Below, in pieces: positions 45,904-57,383 of a DNA stretch of 64,000 nucleotides. Made by a program: the position numbers and the translations under genes. Origin of the DNA: Lineus longissimus (Eukaryota; Nemertea; Pilidiophora; Heteronemertea; Lineidae); NCBI RefSeq assembly GCF_910592395.1, contig NC_088323.1, forward strand, positions 15,797,501 through 15,861,500, given 5' to 3'. The notes under the pieces are model-generated. The model was not told the DNA's origin and did no database searches. It worked only from the letters and a program-made list of their open reading frames with translations. Numbering within the stretch: the first letter of the stretch is position 1; each line of letters starts with the position of its first letter.

Positions 45904-46330
45904 GCTTTCCGATCAGGTGGTTCAGTCGACTAGACCGAATTTGCAATCATATGTGACTAAAACAGCTTTCCGATCAGGTGGTTCAGTCGACCAGATCGAA
46001 TTTGCAATCATATGTGACGAAAACAGCTTTCCGATCAGGTGGTTCAGTCGACCAGATCGAATTTGCAATCATATGTGACGAAAACAGCTTTCCGATCAGG
46101 TGGTTCAGTCGACCAGATCGAATTTGCAATCATATGTGACTAAAACAGCTTTCCGATCAGGTGGTTCAGTCGACCAGATCGAATTTGCAATCATATGTGA
46201 CTAAAACAGCTTTCCGATCAGGTGGTTCAGTCGACCAGATCGAATTTGCAATCATATGTGACTTAAACAGCTTTCCGATCAGGTGGTTCAGTCGACTAGA
46301 CCGAATTTGCAATCATATGTGACTAAAAAA
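45904..46330. repeat. 61-bp tandem array, seven copies
   Basis: Period exactly 61 (starts at 45904, 45965, 46026, 46087, 46148, 46209 and 46270). The core is GCTTTCCGATCAGGTGGTTC followed by the partial palindrome TCGACCAGATCGA. Outer copies have TCGACTAGACCGA, so the central copies are homogenised. The open frame through it exists only because of the repetition. Confidence 0.95.
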
Positions 46331-46909
46331 GCCATTTCCTACAACCAGGTAAAACTATCTGGGCATTTTGATTGTATGTCATTCCAACGGCGAGAATCCA
46401 ACACATTTTTTTTATTTTCTAATGAGTCAATTGAGTCCAATTTGTCTTGAATCTGTAATGACAACTGAATTAAGAGAATGGCCTCAATTTGTCTCGCTTC
46501 GAGCTGAGATAATCCAATTGAAGACATTCTGTTAAAGTTTTATTTGCGGCTGAATGAGAGAATAATCTATTTTGTGTTTCAAGGATTCACTGATTACAGA
46601 TTGAAGGTGATGAAGGTAGAGGAACTAATGAACGGAATTGACAATGTTAGAGAGGTTTAGAAATTCTGCGGGTACGTTGATGCGTACGTGTAGTGAATGT
46701 TATGACAATCTACTTGTTTGGTCACAGGCCAACTAGAGGTCGGGGAATGTTAACTGGATCCAAAATGCCACTGGAAGACGTTTAGAACTTCAGTGTCCGC
46801 GTATACGACTGCTAACGTTACTTTACAATGTAGAAATGATGTACATTTTTTGAAGGATCTAAAATGTCATGTTGTGGTTAATTTTCAAACGGGCTTATAG
46901 TGGTTCTGC
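46331..46909. other. No recognisable feature
   Basis: AT-rich single-copy sequence. Confidence 0.4.
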
Positions 46910-47770
46910 GTTCATGATAATAATAATAATACGAGTCTTATATAGCGCAGTATCAAACCATTAACTGGCCGCTCAAAGCGTTTGATAGGCCTCTTTAAAA
47001 AGCAAATGTTTAAGTTGTCCCTTGAAAGATAACAGAGAGCTGCAGTTCCTAAAAGTTGAAGGAAGTTTGTTCCACAGCTGAGGGGCTCCAACTGAAAATG
47101 CTCTACCACCGACTGACATGACATTGGCCTTTGGGATAGACAGAAGAACGGCCGATGAAGAGCGCAGAGTTCGAGAAACGGTATGAACGGTGAGAAGTTC
47201 TGAAAGGTATTGGGGAGCAAGTTGGTGAAGACACTTGTAAGTAAGAAGGAGAACCTTGTACTTGATGCGCTGTTGCACAGGAAGCCAATGTAGAGACCTG
47301 AGTACTGGGGAAATGGAAGATCGTTTCTTGGTCTTGGTAATAGCATTCCGCGAAGATGACGTCACTGCAGCTGCTGCCCTCTATTTCCCCATCGCTGAAT
47401 TACAGGCAATGTCGGACAAACATGCGGTTTCGTAATGGATTCAGGCTTTCTAACTAGGGCAGTTAGATTCAATCTGGCACATGTCCGAGTGTTGGAAATA
47501 CTACATAATTGTTCTGAATATTTCTCTCTCTGACTCTATGGTAACATTCATGCTAAAAACAATGCAGGGTCAAAGATAATTGACTTTGAAATAAGCTCAA
47601 ATGCGTAGAAATTAGTGTCGATGTCCGACTGTCACGTGACTAAAACGTCATCAATATCTTATTCAAATGACCTTGTGAGCTATAAATAGTCACTTCGCGG
47701 AATGCTATTAGGCGAGCGGCAGAGTTTTGTACCTTCTGTAGGGGTGTAAAGATGCAACTAAGAGAACAAC
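46910..47770 (-). pseudogene. CR1/L2-type LINE 3' fragment split by a MITE
   Basis: The minus-strand frame 47365-46973 gives RSLHWLPVQQRIKYKVLLLT, then APQYLSELL, GGRAFSVGAPQLWNKLP and a stop. The 3' end is GCGCTATATAAGACTCG plus (TTA)n at 46917-46930. Upstream of 47708 the same protein resumes with PLQKVQNSAARLI, so the 367-base MITE at 47341-47707 interrupts it between R-L-I and T-K-T-K-K. Catalytic motifs are absent. Confidence 0.85.
47341..47707 (+). mobile_element. MITE with TAGCATTCCGCGA ends, copy 2, nested in a LINE
   Basis: Perfect 13-base terminal repeats (TAGCATTCCGCGA and its inverse), possibly extending to AATAGC. Over 95 percent similar by eye to 51471-51837. The TIR region contains TGACGTCA. 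Confidence 0.9.
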
Positions 47771-48552
47771 AAAACGACCAATGATTTGATCACTTGACCA
47801 CGAGTAACTTATACGTGAATCATTTCTTCAATTTAGAATTGAATGAGTTGGTCTAGTTCAACATGCTTTGTGGAAAATTGTTGAGGAACGAATATTGGCA
47901 TGATTATTATGAGTTTGACAGAGTGTTCGCTTTCAGTTCTAGTACAGTGCCAACATCTATCTAGGAACTTCGTTTTTATCAGGAAGGTGGTCCATGTAGG
48001 ACAGACGTCACTTGAGTATTTTAAGTATACATAGTCTCAACGTTTTAACGTAGAGATGATGTATTGCCACCACGCGCCGCTATAGTTATAGGACACAGAC
48101 CGTCCAGATAAGTCTCGACCAGGATCTTGTCAAAGGTAACTCCCAACACGACACAGCGGGACCTCACCGGTAGCTTCCACAGCACGTCAATCATAAATGT
48201 CGATGGCCTGAGGGGGATAGTTGACTCGTTTTGATCCGGGCGTCTCACCTGCTTGTAGTAAGAGGTAATTGCCTAGCCAGACCCCTGAGGCAAACTGCTA
48301 GAATGGGGCACAGCGGTAAACTCTAGTTACTGGTCTTTAACCATTAGTTATAGTCTCGTACTCTTGAGGCATGTTTGAAATCTCAGAACTGCCGATATTT
48401 CAAAATATCGGGCTGCTTGTAATTAGCTTTTACAGAAGATTCGAATGTTGTCAGGGATCATTTTGATGCGCGTTTAGTGTTTGAAGTTCTGCTCATTAGC
48501 TGAAGTAAAGGCGTTTTCCTGATGAGGTGCAAGTCCCACACAAACGAATGAG
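47771..48552. other. No recognisable feature
   Basis: Single-copy sequence without a supported gene. Confidence 0.4.
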
Positions 48553-48933
48553 AATGAGGAACCGGCGCGATTTATCCGCCGCGTGGCGCTGCAATCGATC
48601 ATTCCAAAACTCTCCATTTCCAATGCATTATCATGTTATTTCTGAGCCCGAAAACGATCGCTTATTTTCGACCGATTTCGGCGACGTTTGCATCTTCCTG
48701 TTTTAAATCTATTGAGCTATCAGTTTCTTAAGATAATTTTGCGGAAAATATGCGCGATGCCAGTTATTGGGCACGTTTTCTGTTGTTGAAATCCTGTGCA
48801 AAAATGTACGCAATGGTTTCCCGTGATTGACCTCATGCGACGTCAACAGACCAGAAAATGACGTCATGGCGTCAGAAGGTACGATCGATTGTGGCGCCGC
48901 CACTGGCATTTATCTTAACGCCGGTTCCTCATT
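48553..48933. mobile_element. MITE with AATGAGGAACCGGCG ends
   Basis: Terminal repeats AATGAGGAACCGGCG at 48553 and its inverse ending at 48933. The imperfect inverted similarity continues inwards through GGCGC and CAATCGATC. The right arm contains TGACGTCA at 48859-48866. No coding content. Confidence 0.7.
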
Positions 48934-48954
48934 ACGCAACGCAATTTAGTAGGA

Positions 48955-49000
48955 TGACATCTTATATATAAAGGGGTCATCAGAGCAAATCGTTGTTGCA
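48955..49000 (+). promoter_or_regulatory. Candidate core promoter (TATA box)
   Basis: TATATATAAAGGGG near 48963 lies about 30 bases before an initiator-like TCATCAGAGC region. No supported coding exon follows within 900 bases, so this is only a candidate. Confidence 0.25.
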
Positions 49001-50250
49001 TCGACCACCACGAAATAGCTCTCATGGGAATCGATAGGTCCAAATTAACCGGAGCAAATGAGCGTAATTTGTAATAAACGAACTTGTTACACGAAAAGCT
49101 TACTTCGATAATGCTGGGATGGGGAGATTGTTTGCATTATAGACTAATTCATTACATCATAACAAACCGCAGTTAGGGAACTGGCATGAATATCAAAGTT
49201 CAGTTATTTGCATGATGTAAACTTCATAACACACGAAAGTCACATTGGCGGAAAAAAAGAAACATCTGTCGCGAAATCCGTGTCAGGTTCTCTGCCTTAT
49301 CTCAATGCCATCATCATATCAAACGAAATATTCCCTACCTGAAAAACACATGAAAGCATTGTCGCGTTCCGTCAAGTGCGTCTCATTGTTCTCAAAGAAA
49401 ACTGGCAAGCATCCATCAAAGGGTTTTTACAGTTAGACTAATCTTGAGCCTTTGTTGTTTTATTTATCAAAGTCATTTATAATGGGAGCTCCTTGTCTTA
49501 AGACAAAGCCTGAGATTGTTACGAGGACTGCTTTAGAAGCGGGGGATCTAGACACTCCGGATAAATCCCCATGCCGTCGACGTTTGAGGTATTTGCTTGC
49601 CTTACTGTCTTAAGTCTAAATGCCAACTGTTTTCCAGGATTGATAATTTCTGCTTCAGTCTTTAGCAAAGTGGCTATCCTTACTCTTGAAGCGTGAGTCG
49701 TATTTGTCAGAATTTATTTGGCTATTGGTGTATTGATACTGTAGTGGATCGTAATTTTTCGGAAAATCCGCCAAAAGATAAAATGAACGGCATAAATTTG
49801 GTGGCTAATGATATAGTATAACTCGAAAGGAGTCACGTACTAACATATATTTCCTCTTTTCATTTCAGGTATGTGATACAGTAAATTCTATCATAGGAAT
49901 GTGGTCACGGTAAGTTCCATGTACGTAGTGGACATTATGTATTGTTTCTTTGCGAATGTCTCTGTCCCATTTTGCATTGACCTTTTCCAAACGTCGTAGG
50001 AAGTGAGAACACAGTGTCATAACAAACAAGCCAAAGCCAGTAGTGACATAATAAATCAGGCCTAGTTTTTCGAAACAGTCTCTAACTTAGCGTTGATTTT
50101 AACTTGGTGTAAGGTTGGGGTAGACGAACGAAGATAACGCCGCTCTTGGAAATGGCGCGTTCGTTCTTGAAGCGAGTAGGGTAATGTACTACAAGTAACA
50201 TTTTGTATTTGATGCACTAGTACTGTGTCTTGCCATAGCAGAAAGAAGTG
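49001..50250. other. No recognisable feature
   Basis: Single-copy sequence. A donor-like CGGTAAGTTCC lies near 49908. No gene can be assembled. Confidence 0.4.
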
Positions 50251-50640
50251 TCTTGCCATAAACTGTTAGACCCATCTACAATAACTGCCCAGTATATCTT
50301 GCCATAAACTGTTTGACCCATCTACAATAACTGCCCAGTATATCTTGCCATAAACTGTTTGATCCATCTACAATAACTGCCCAGTATATCTTGCCATAAA
50401 CTGTTTGACCCATCTACAATAACTGCCCAGTATATCTTGCCATAAACTGTTTGACCCATCTACAATAACTGCCCAGTATATCTTGCCATAAACTGTTTGA
50501 CCCATCTACAATAACTGCCCAGTATATCTTGCCATAAACTGTTTGACCCATCTACAATAACTGCCCAGTATATCTTGCCATAAACTGTTTGACCCATCTA
50601 CAATAACTGCCCAGTATATCTTGCCATGAAGTGTTGACTA
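50251..50640. repeat. 46-bp tandem array, about eight copies
   Basis: Period 46 (50251, 50297, 50343 and so on to 50619). The unit contains TCTTGCCATAAACTGTTTGA, CCCATCTACAATAACTGCCC and AGTATA. Internal copies are nearly identical; the first and last are diverged. Confidence 0.95.
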
Positions 50641-51024
50641 CCACGGCAATGTCCTTGTTCCCTGCGCGCCGTCTCCAACCCCCGGGACATTTGTCATCGT
50701 ATCACGTCGGTAACAATACTCCCCAACATGCCTAATGATCAAACGAGGCCATAAAATTAGCTCTCTCAGCATGCTACAAGCGAGTATGTACAGTAGCTTG
50801 TGTGATACCTTAGGCTATTGATGTTGCTAAGGGAGAGGTGAGCTGCTTCATTGTCTTACCTAGGACATGATAGAGCTAGGCTAATATTGCCTTCAGAATC
50901 CTTCAGCTTGACCACAATGATTTTATCTGGTTTTTAAATATAGGCAAAACATATTTGATTTACCTAGTAAATCTGCAATGAATGGAGGATAGTGATATAA
51001 AGAAGGAACCAAAAAGAGTAAGGG
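50641..51024. other. No recognisable feature
   Basis: Single-copy sequence. Confidence 0.4.
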
Positions 51025-51208
51025 GGCTGTATAGAACCTCCCTTAGCGGACACCTCTCTATTAAGGACAACCTCTCTATTAAGGACAGTAGTTTTGGTCC
51101 CAAATTGGTTGTTTCCATTCAATTTGACCTCTCTAATCAGGGCACCTCTCTATTAAGGACAGCACTTGTCAGTCCCGAGGGTGTCCTTAGTAGAGAGGTT
51201 CTACTGTA
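51025..51208. mobile_element. pogo/Tigger-like MITE
   Basis: The ends TATAGAACCTCCCTTAGCGG and the inverse of TACAGTAGAACCTCTCTACT form imperfect terminal repeats of the CAGTAGAACCTC kind common in pogo-like elements. CCTCTCTATTAAGGACA is repeated three times inside. Confidence 0.65.
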
Positions 51209-51470
51209 AATGAGTTGAAGGTACAGAACAAAACCACTATCTTATCTCAGCAAGTAATTGAATCAACAAGCGACATCCTAATTGCATTAGCACTTCCAAA
51301 AGCACTCAGAGGAATTGACCGTTGCACGTTATGGCAACTAATCGAGTACTAAGCATGATATAGTAGACACTTAGCCATCGCATTTAGAATCTTTCGAAGT
51401 ACATAGTGTCTGCGAGACGCCGGTGATATAAACAACATCTGACCGAATCTCTATGCTGAAGTTTTGCCAA
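51209..51470. other. No recognisable feature
   Basis: Short single-copy gap between two MITEs. Confidence 0.4.
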
Positions 51471-51837
51471 TAGCATTCCGCGATAATGACGTCACTGCAG
51501 CTGCTGCCCTCTATTTCCCCATCGCTGAATTACAGGCAATGTCGGACAAACATGCGGTTTCGTAATGGATTCAGGCTTTCTAACTAGGGTGGTGAGATTC
51601 AATCTGGCACATGTCCGAGTGTTGGAAATACTACATAATTGTTCTGAATATTTCTCTCTCTGACTCTATGGTATCATTCATGCTAAAAACAATGCAGGGT
51701 CAAAGATAATTGACTTTGAAATAAGCTCAAATGCGTAGAAATAAGTGTCGATGTCCGACTGTCACGTGACTAAAACGTCATCAATATCTTATTCAAATGA
51801 CCTTGTGAGCTATTAATAGTAACGTCGCGGAATGCTA
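51471..51837 (+). mobile_element. MITE with TAGCATTCCGCGA ends, copy 3
   Basis: Perfect terminal repeats and full-length match to 47341-47707, including the TGACGTCA and CACGTGAC motifs. Confidence 0.9.
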
Positions 51838-52506
51838 TTAAAATACATCGGACATTCAAATCGGCTGTTTGACCCTCTAGCCTTGTCACCAAACCGTTGA
51901 TGTAGAATTCTGAAATATCACATGATAGAATGTCAGGGGAACAAAGGATTATATAATGCACTTTAATAGCTGAGCTACTGACGGGCATGACCTCGATATC
52001 ACCATATACCATAACCAGAATACAATAGTGCCGGACACTTTCTCAATGGGGGGGGGGGATTTTTACTTCTTCATCCGCCATGTTGGTCGAAACGACGTCA
52101 CACGTTGCGAAACCCAAGATAGAAGTCTCCTCAATTCGATTCATTATATCAATCTGTCCCATTCCGAATCGGTTATAACAGAAAAGAAGTCGGCGGGGCA
52201 CTGAACGGCGTCGCCGGACCAAACGTAAATCGTCCATAGTACTGTAGCCATACGTGTTATAAGATCGGACCCGAAGTTTCTGGTTTGTTCGAAATGCTCA
52301 CGCGTGACTACAGCACTAAAAAGTCATGAGGCTGTTAGGTTTCTTTCTAGTTCACGCCCAGGCCTTCACTCAACTGAAACTCTTATGACATAAGCGAGAG
52401 TTTTCTCTTGGGAGATTTGAGGACACAGAAAGTCATGCTCGCGGGAGTGTGATGCCATCATAATGCCAGCAAAGTAAAAACACTCCTGATCGAAGAGATG
52501 AGAGGT
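51838..52506. other. No recognisable gene; G10 tract
   Basis: A poly-G run lies near 52049-52058, followed by ATCCGCCATGTTGG and ACGACGTCAC. No supported frame. Confidence 0.4.
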
Positions 52507-52738
52507 GCAACTTTCCGTGAGGCGATGCCTTAATGGGTACTCCAGAACGGTTTTATTCCGTCTCTGCCGGAAGTTATCTCACCACTTCGCACATTTTTTG
52601 TTCAATTTCCTCGGATTGGGTTTCTTGCGAATGCTTTAGGACACAGGTCGTTGCACTTTTACCTTTTGTGGCCTGAACCTACTTTGGACAAAATCTCAGA
52701 ACATGGCTTTCTCTGAAATGGAGTCACGGCATGCGACA
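52507..52738. repeat. Degenerate 220-230-bp module, copy 1
   Basis: Shares GCAACTTTCC, GTGAGG, GGTTTTATTCC, TCTCTGC and TTTCTCTGAAATGGAGTCA-like blocks with 53778-54008 and a weaker set with 53425-53640. Confidence 0.65.
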
Positions 52739-52987
52739 ATGGTACGATAATAAATGGATGATTGAAAACTTTCCAGAAATGCGTTTCTTAAAAGGGCAAA
52801 GAAAATCCGTGATGTTATTGTTGCATACGTTTTAAAGCTTTGGTTCCCCTCCCTTAACTTTCCACACCCGACCCAGGATGTTTTTCTGTGATTGTGTTCG
52901 CATATGTTGCCTTTCTATTTTGATGAAATTGTGTCATTTAAGAACACTTAACATGATTAAACAAATGCCTGGAACGTAACATGCTCG
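52739..52987. other. No recognisable feature
   Basis: Gap between a degenerate module and a LINE fragment. Confidence 0.35.
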
Positions 52988-53355
52988 CGGATTCATTACA
53001 AAATCCTGGTTTTTGCGTTCAAGGCAATTCACAATCTTGCCCCATCCTACCTCTGTGAACTGGTCAGTGTGAAGCGTCCGTCCCGGGCGCTCCGATCATC
53101 AGTCGGTGTTCATTTGTCACAGCAAAGGTCAATCATCCCATCATATGGGGACCGGGCCTTTTCTGTGGCGGCACCGGCGATGTGGAACGAGTTGCCTTTG
53201 GGGCTGACGCTTTGCACTGACATCGACATCTTAATTAAATCAAATATAAAGACTCTGCTCTTTAAAAGTGCCTTCTGTAAAGCCCCTTGAGCGGGACTAG
53301 TGCCTGGATACGTGCGCTTTAACAAGTTGCATTATTATTATTATTATTATTATTA
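52988..53355 (+). pseudogene. CR1/L2-type LINE 3' fragment
   Basis: The plus frame gives RIHYKILVFAFKAIHNLAPS, then YLCELV, SYGDRAFSVAAPAMWNELP and a TGA at 53288, followed by a (ATT)n tail at 53332-53355. Only the last 100 codons of the reverse transcriptase remain, without stops. It splits copies 1 and 2 of the local module. Confidence 0.85.
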
Positions 53356-53424
53356 ACATTTTACCAGGCCGAAAGCATTAAAAGAAATTGCAGTTTTTAC
53401 CCACTCTTAAAAAAAATAATTGTG

Positions 53425-53640
53425 GAGCTACTTTTTGTGAGGCAATGACATAATGTATATCCTGGAAATGTCCATCACGCCGGAAGTCATCACACCTCCT
53501 CGCAATTTTTCCAATTTCCTCGGATAGGATTTCTCGCGAATGCTCGAGCATCATGTCGCTGCACTTATATCCTTAGCTGACCAGACCTAAAAAATATTAT
53601 GACCGCACGATTTTTTCTGAGATAAAGTCTTCGTAAAAAT
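53425..53640. repeat. Degenerate 220-230-bp module, copy 2
   Basis: Shares TTTCCTCGGAT, TTTCTCGCGAATGCT and GTCGCTGCACTT-like blocks with copy 1. Confidence 0.55.
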
Positions 53641-53777
53641 TGTATGCTCATTTAGAGCTTTTCCCTGTCATCTGTTGGTTTAGAATATTTACTGTTTCAA
53701 AAATTCTCTCACAAAGTGCCGGTGACTCTGCCTCGTCAAAAACTTTCTTTCAAAATTTTGATTACTCCTTTTTCTGA

Positions 53778-54008
53778 CGCAACTTTCCTGTGAGGTGGTG
53801 TCTTAAATATATACATCAGAAAGGTTTTATTCCATCTCTGCAGAACGCTTTCATATACATGTACCAGGTCGCAGTTTTTCCCCGCGGATTTGAGTTCTTG
53901 GGAAGGCTTTTATAGGAAAATGTCGTCGTACTAACCTTTCGTGGACTGAACCAACCTTAAAGAAATCTTACAAATGATTTTCTCTCAAATGGAGTCATGC
54001 GAGTCAAC
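53778..54008. repeat. Degenerate 220-230-bp module, copy 3
   Basis: Collinear with copy 1 along its whole length at moderate identity. Confidence 0.65.
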
Positions 54009-54876
54009 CTTTAGTGGACAATGTTTTCCTCATGAAAAACTTCCATGGGAGACATTAACCGACCTTACCAGGCCAAGTTCATGGACGAGTCTACCTCAAC
54101 TCGTGCCAAATTGCCCGCATGTAAGCATTTCAATACCCGTCTGCTGACAGCTTCTTGACTACCATCTTGATTGGGCAAATCGCTGTCATCCTTGTTAGCG
54201 TAATTGTGGGGAAAATCGTCTATGTCAATTTGTCCTCGGTTGGGTTTAGATGGCGATGTTTGTCTTTAATTTGTAGTGTCGTGGGTTTGATGGAGATGAC
54301 TGTAAATCAATGTCAGGGTCTATTATGATACTACATGTATGTACACATTTGAATGAAGATATAATCGGCCGCATCAATCTGGGCTGCTTGCTTATAGTTG
54401 CGATGGAGCGGGTTGTTTAATTGGCGAGGGTCAGAGATATATCAGCCCAGGGAGACTTAATATGACATGATCATATATTGATCCATGAGGGGGCACAAGT
54501 TGATCCTTTCCACAAAGTAGGCCATGCGTAAATTGATGTTCATATTGGAGTTCGTTTTCGGGTTCTGGTAAGGTTTAGATCATGAGCACGAGTGTAAAAC
54601 GTGGACGGGCAAAATATCTCAGTACTGTGGACACACCGACCTCGACAATAAACCTCGTCCGCAGACTGCGATATTGCAATGATTTGACCAGAGTGTAATG
54701 TATTTCATATATGCCGAATTTAAAATGTTTTCTGAAGCTAGAATACTATGTAGAAAACTCACTTTGGCACACTGACGCTGGCATATTATATATCCCCCTC
54801 AAAAAGTAAAATCGAAAACTACCGACTCCTGACCCTAGTCCCCACCCTACATTCACGCGCAGACTGCTAAACATAT
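54009..54876. other. No recognisable feature
   Basis: Single-copy sequence. Confidence 0.4.
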
Positions 54877-55089
54877 CTGTAAAGGCCTGAACTCACTGTC
54901 GCGTTTTTACGCGGCGTTCGACGTTGCGTTGAAACGCCGCGATTAGCGCCACAATTGGTATCCATTGAATTCCATAGATGTGTTCCCACTTGGGCGAAGC
55001 GACAAAATACATTGTTTTTGACGCGGCGTTCCACGCGCAGCGTTTTTACCAAGGCGTCAAAAGGCGACAATGAGTTCAGGCCTTTACAG
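54877..55089. mobile_element. MITE with CTGTAAAGGCCTGAACTCA ends
   Basis: Inverted repeats of about 25 bases (CTGTAAAGGCCTGAACTCA at the left, its inverse at the right, with one or two differences) enclose inverted ACGCGGCGTT and AACGCCGCG blocks. Confidence 0.85.
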
Positions 55090-56383
55090 TTCCTTTTTAA
55101 CTTCAGCGCTTCTTAAGCATCAATATAACATAAACATTTATACAGTAAAACCACGGATGGTAAGCATCGATCCGCGGTAAGACTGAACTTGACAAAGTTA
55201 ACAAGAATTTGATAAAAACCGAACTCCGCATATTGCATTATTCAAATGATAACTTATTGTCTGAAGACTTATTTCATAGCAGAAAAGTACTGATAACTCT
55301 GGTTGATGCGAGAAAATCTAACTTTATTTGATGACTTGATTTTCCCTTGGCCGTGGATCGAGTTTGTTTACAATCTGCAGCGCCATCTTGGAAAAGCCGT
55401 GACGTCACCGCGGAATCCTCCTTGTATTGTACCTGACTTTGATATAAGTTGAGCGTCACACAGAATTCACCTGATGACTATATTATGGGATTGATAGAAA
55501 CACCTAATGAAATTATGGGGAGAATCCTATTGCGTGATGAAGCCATACGTTACCTACTTCAACGAAAAAATATAACGATGAAATTGAGCATGTTACTCTA
55601 AATCCGGGTATCTTTTTCATCTCCTTTTAATCATGAAGTAATGAAGCCCTAAAAAGGTGATTAAATTCCATTTAAGTCAAATTAAAAGAATAATTACGCA
55701 AGTAGAAAAATTGCTAAAGGCAGATTTCATTTTGATCAATTTTGATACTATCAGGTAAAAAGGTTTAAAATATTGGATGACTGTCTATAGTTTTACCTCA
55801 GGCAAATATCTGATGATACTTCTCTGTGTGAGTTACTTGGGGTTGATTAATTAAACGCCATATCAAGACAGCGTTGGAGCTACAACTCAAAAACAGGGAG
55901 GGAGTTTTGAAATATGTTGACAAAACTAAAGTTTTATCAGATACCACGTCATTTGTCGCATTCTAATTACTTGGCGGGTAAAACACTCATGAATCGTTAA
56001 AATGTCACTACGTGTATTTTAATCGTCTACTATTTGATAATGCCATTAAAAGCCCATTCAGAAAAGGAGATTGAATCAAATGGATGGATCTTTTAGTAGT
56101 GCCAGTGCAGTTGGTTATGCCTGTTACCGCCGCGGCGGTCTTCGCTGTTCTACCCGGCGGCCCCGGAATCGGTCTGGGGCCTTCTTTAGCAACTAGACAA
56201 TTTGATGACGAGGATTTTCGCTTTCCTCACTCTTTATTAGAGCTTTGTTTGACAGGCAAGATTGCCTCCTGTGCCGTTTGCCGTATGATGATGGATAAAG
56301 GCACCAAGGTTTTATGAACATCTATGATTGCGCTGATTTCTTTCTGCATGTACTTTCTATTTGTACATACATTGGTCGTACAT
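55090..56383. other. No supported gene; a CRE/YY1-like cluster at 55382-55412
   Basis: GCCATCTTGG is followed by TGACGTCACCGCGG (TGACGTCA at 55400-55407), a promoter-like motif pair with no exon attached. The 77-codon frame at 56084-56317 has no domain I recognise. Confidence 0.35.
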
Positions 56384-57383
56384 TGGGAGATTTCAAAGTC
56401 AGTTTTTAGATTTAGTTTTAAAACTAAATGGAACACTAAAACCTTTGATTAAACCAGCATTGAAATGAAGTGGGTTTATGTTTCATCCTATTTCAAAGTC
56501 GGTGTTTGTTGGTTTTAGCATTTTGTCCGGTTTTAGCTTAAAACTAAGGGATAGTTTTAGTGTCAAAAACTAACACAGGTGTGGCGGGGATAGTAGTCCT
56601 AGGGATGATAGTCCGTGTAACAATAGCCCGCATTGCTAAATGTTTTGGTTAGGGTTAGCGGTACAATAGATCATGCTGCTTAATTGGTCAAATACAATGC
56701 TACCGGACTATGACTCCAGGGGGACTATATCCGCTGTCACACCGGGACTAAAACTAAAACTCTCCACAACACCAGAAATGAAATCAGTTCTGGTGTTAGT
56801 TTTGACACTCAGATTTAGCATTATCCAATTTCAAATTAGGTTTTAGTTTCACACTGAAACCAATTGGAACACCAAGGTCTGATCTTAATCCTAGCTCGGT
56901 GTTATATTTGGAAGATTTGTAGTGCATTTTGTATTACCAATTAAACTAACACCTTAGGCATTAACACCGAGTGGATTTCAAAGTTGGTGTTCGTGTTAAG
57001 AAAAAACAAATCATGTTGTTCGTACCATTTCAAGAAGTTGTTGCTGGTATTTTGAAAGCTGATGGACGTGAATGAAGCCGACCAAATATATATAGATCGG
57101 AAGCGGTTACAATAGGGAAACAACAGTAACAACGACAACAACATGTATGTTTGGTTTTTCCAAGGTTTTATCTCTGTCCATCTTGGTGTTAGTTTTACCT
57201 GCAGAATAAAACCTCTTCTTAGTTTCAGCCCAGGTTTTAGGTGTTTAGATAAAACCAGGTGTTGGTGTTAAACTAAAACCTCGAATTGGTCTTATCCAGA
57301 AATAGGTTTTAGGGGTAGAAATTAAGAATAAAACTGACACTAACACCCAACACTAAAACCAAAACCAACTTTGAAATCACCCA
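56384..57383. mobile_element. 1-kb non-autonomous TIR element rich in AAAACTAAAACC
   Basis: The ends TGGGAGATTTCAAAGTC and the inverse of TGGGTGATTTCAAAGTT are terminal repeats. The interior repeats TTTTAGTTTTAAAACTAAA-like, GGTGTTAG and AACACC blocks on both strands. No transposase frame. Confidence 0.6.

Noticed and set aside
45848-46078. Repetitive protein encoded by the 61-bp array
   Set aside because: The period of 61 is not a multiple of three, so the frame shifts every unit and soon stops.
50251-50640. CRISPR array
   Set aside because: The whole 46-base unit repeats with no variable spacers, and the DNA is animal.
56084-56317. 77-codon hydrophobic frame as an exon
   Set aside because: No domain, no flanking splice sites that I can support, and no second copy.
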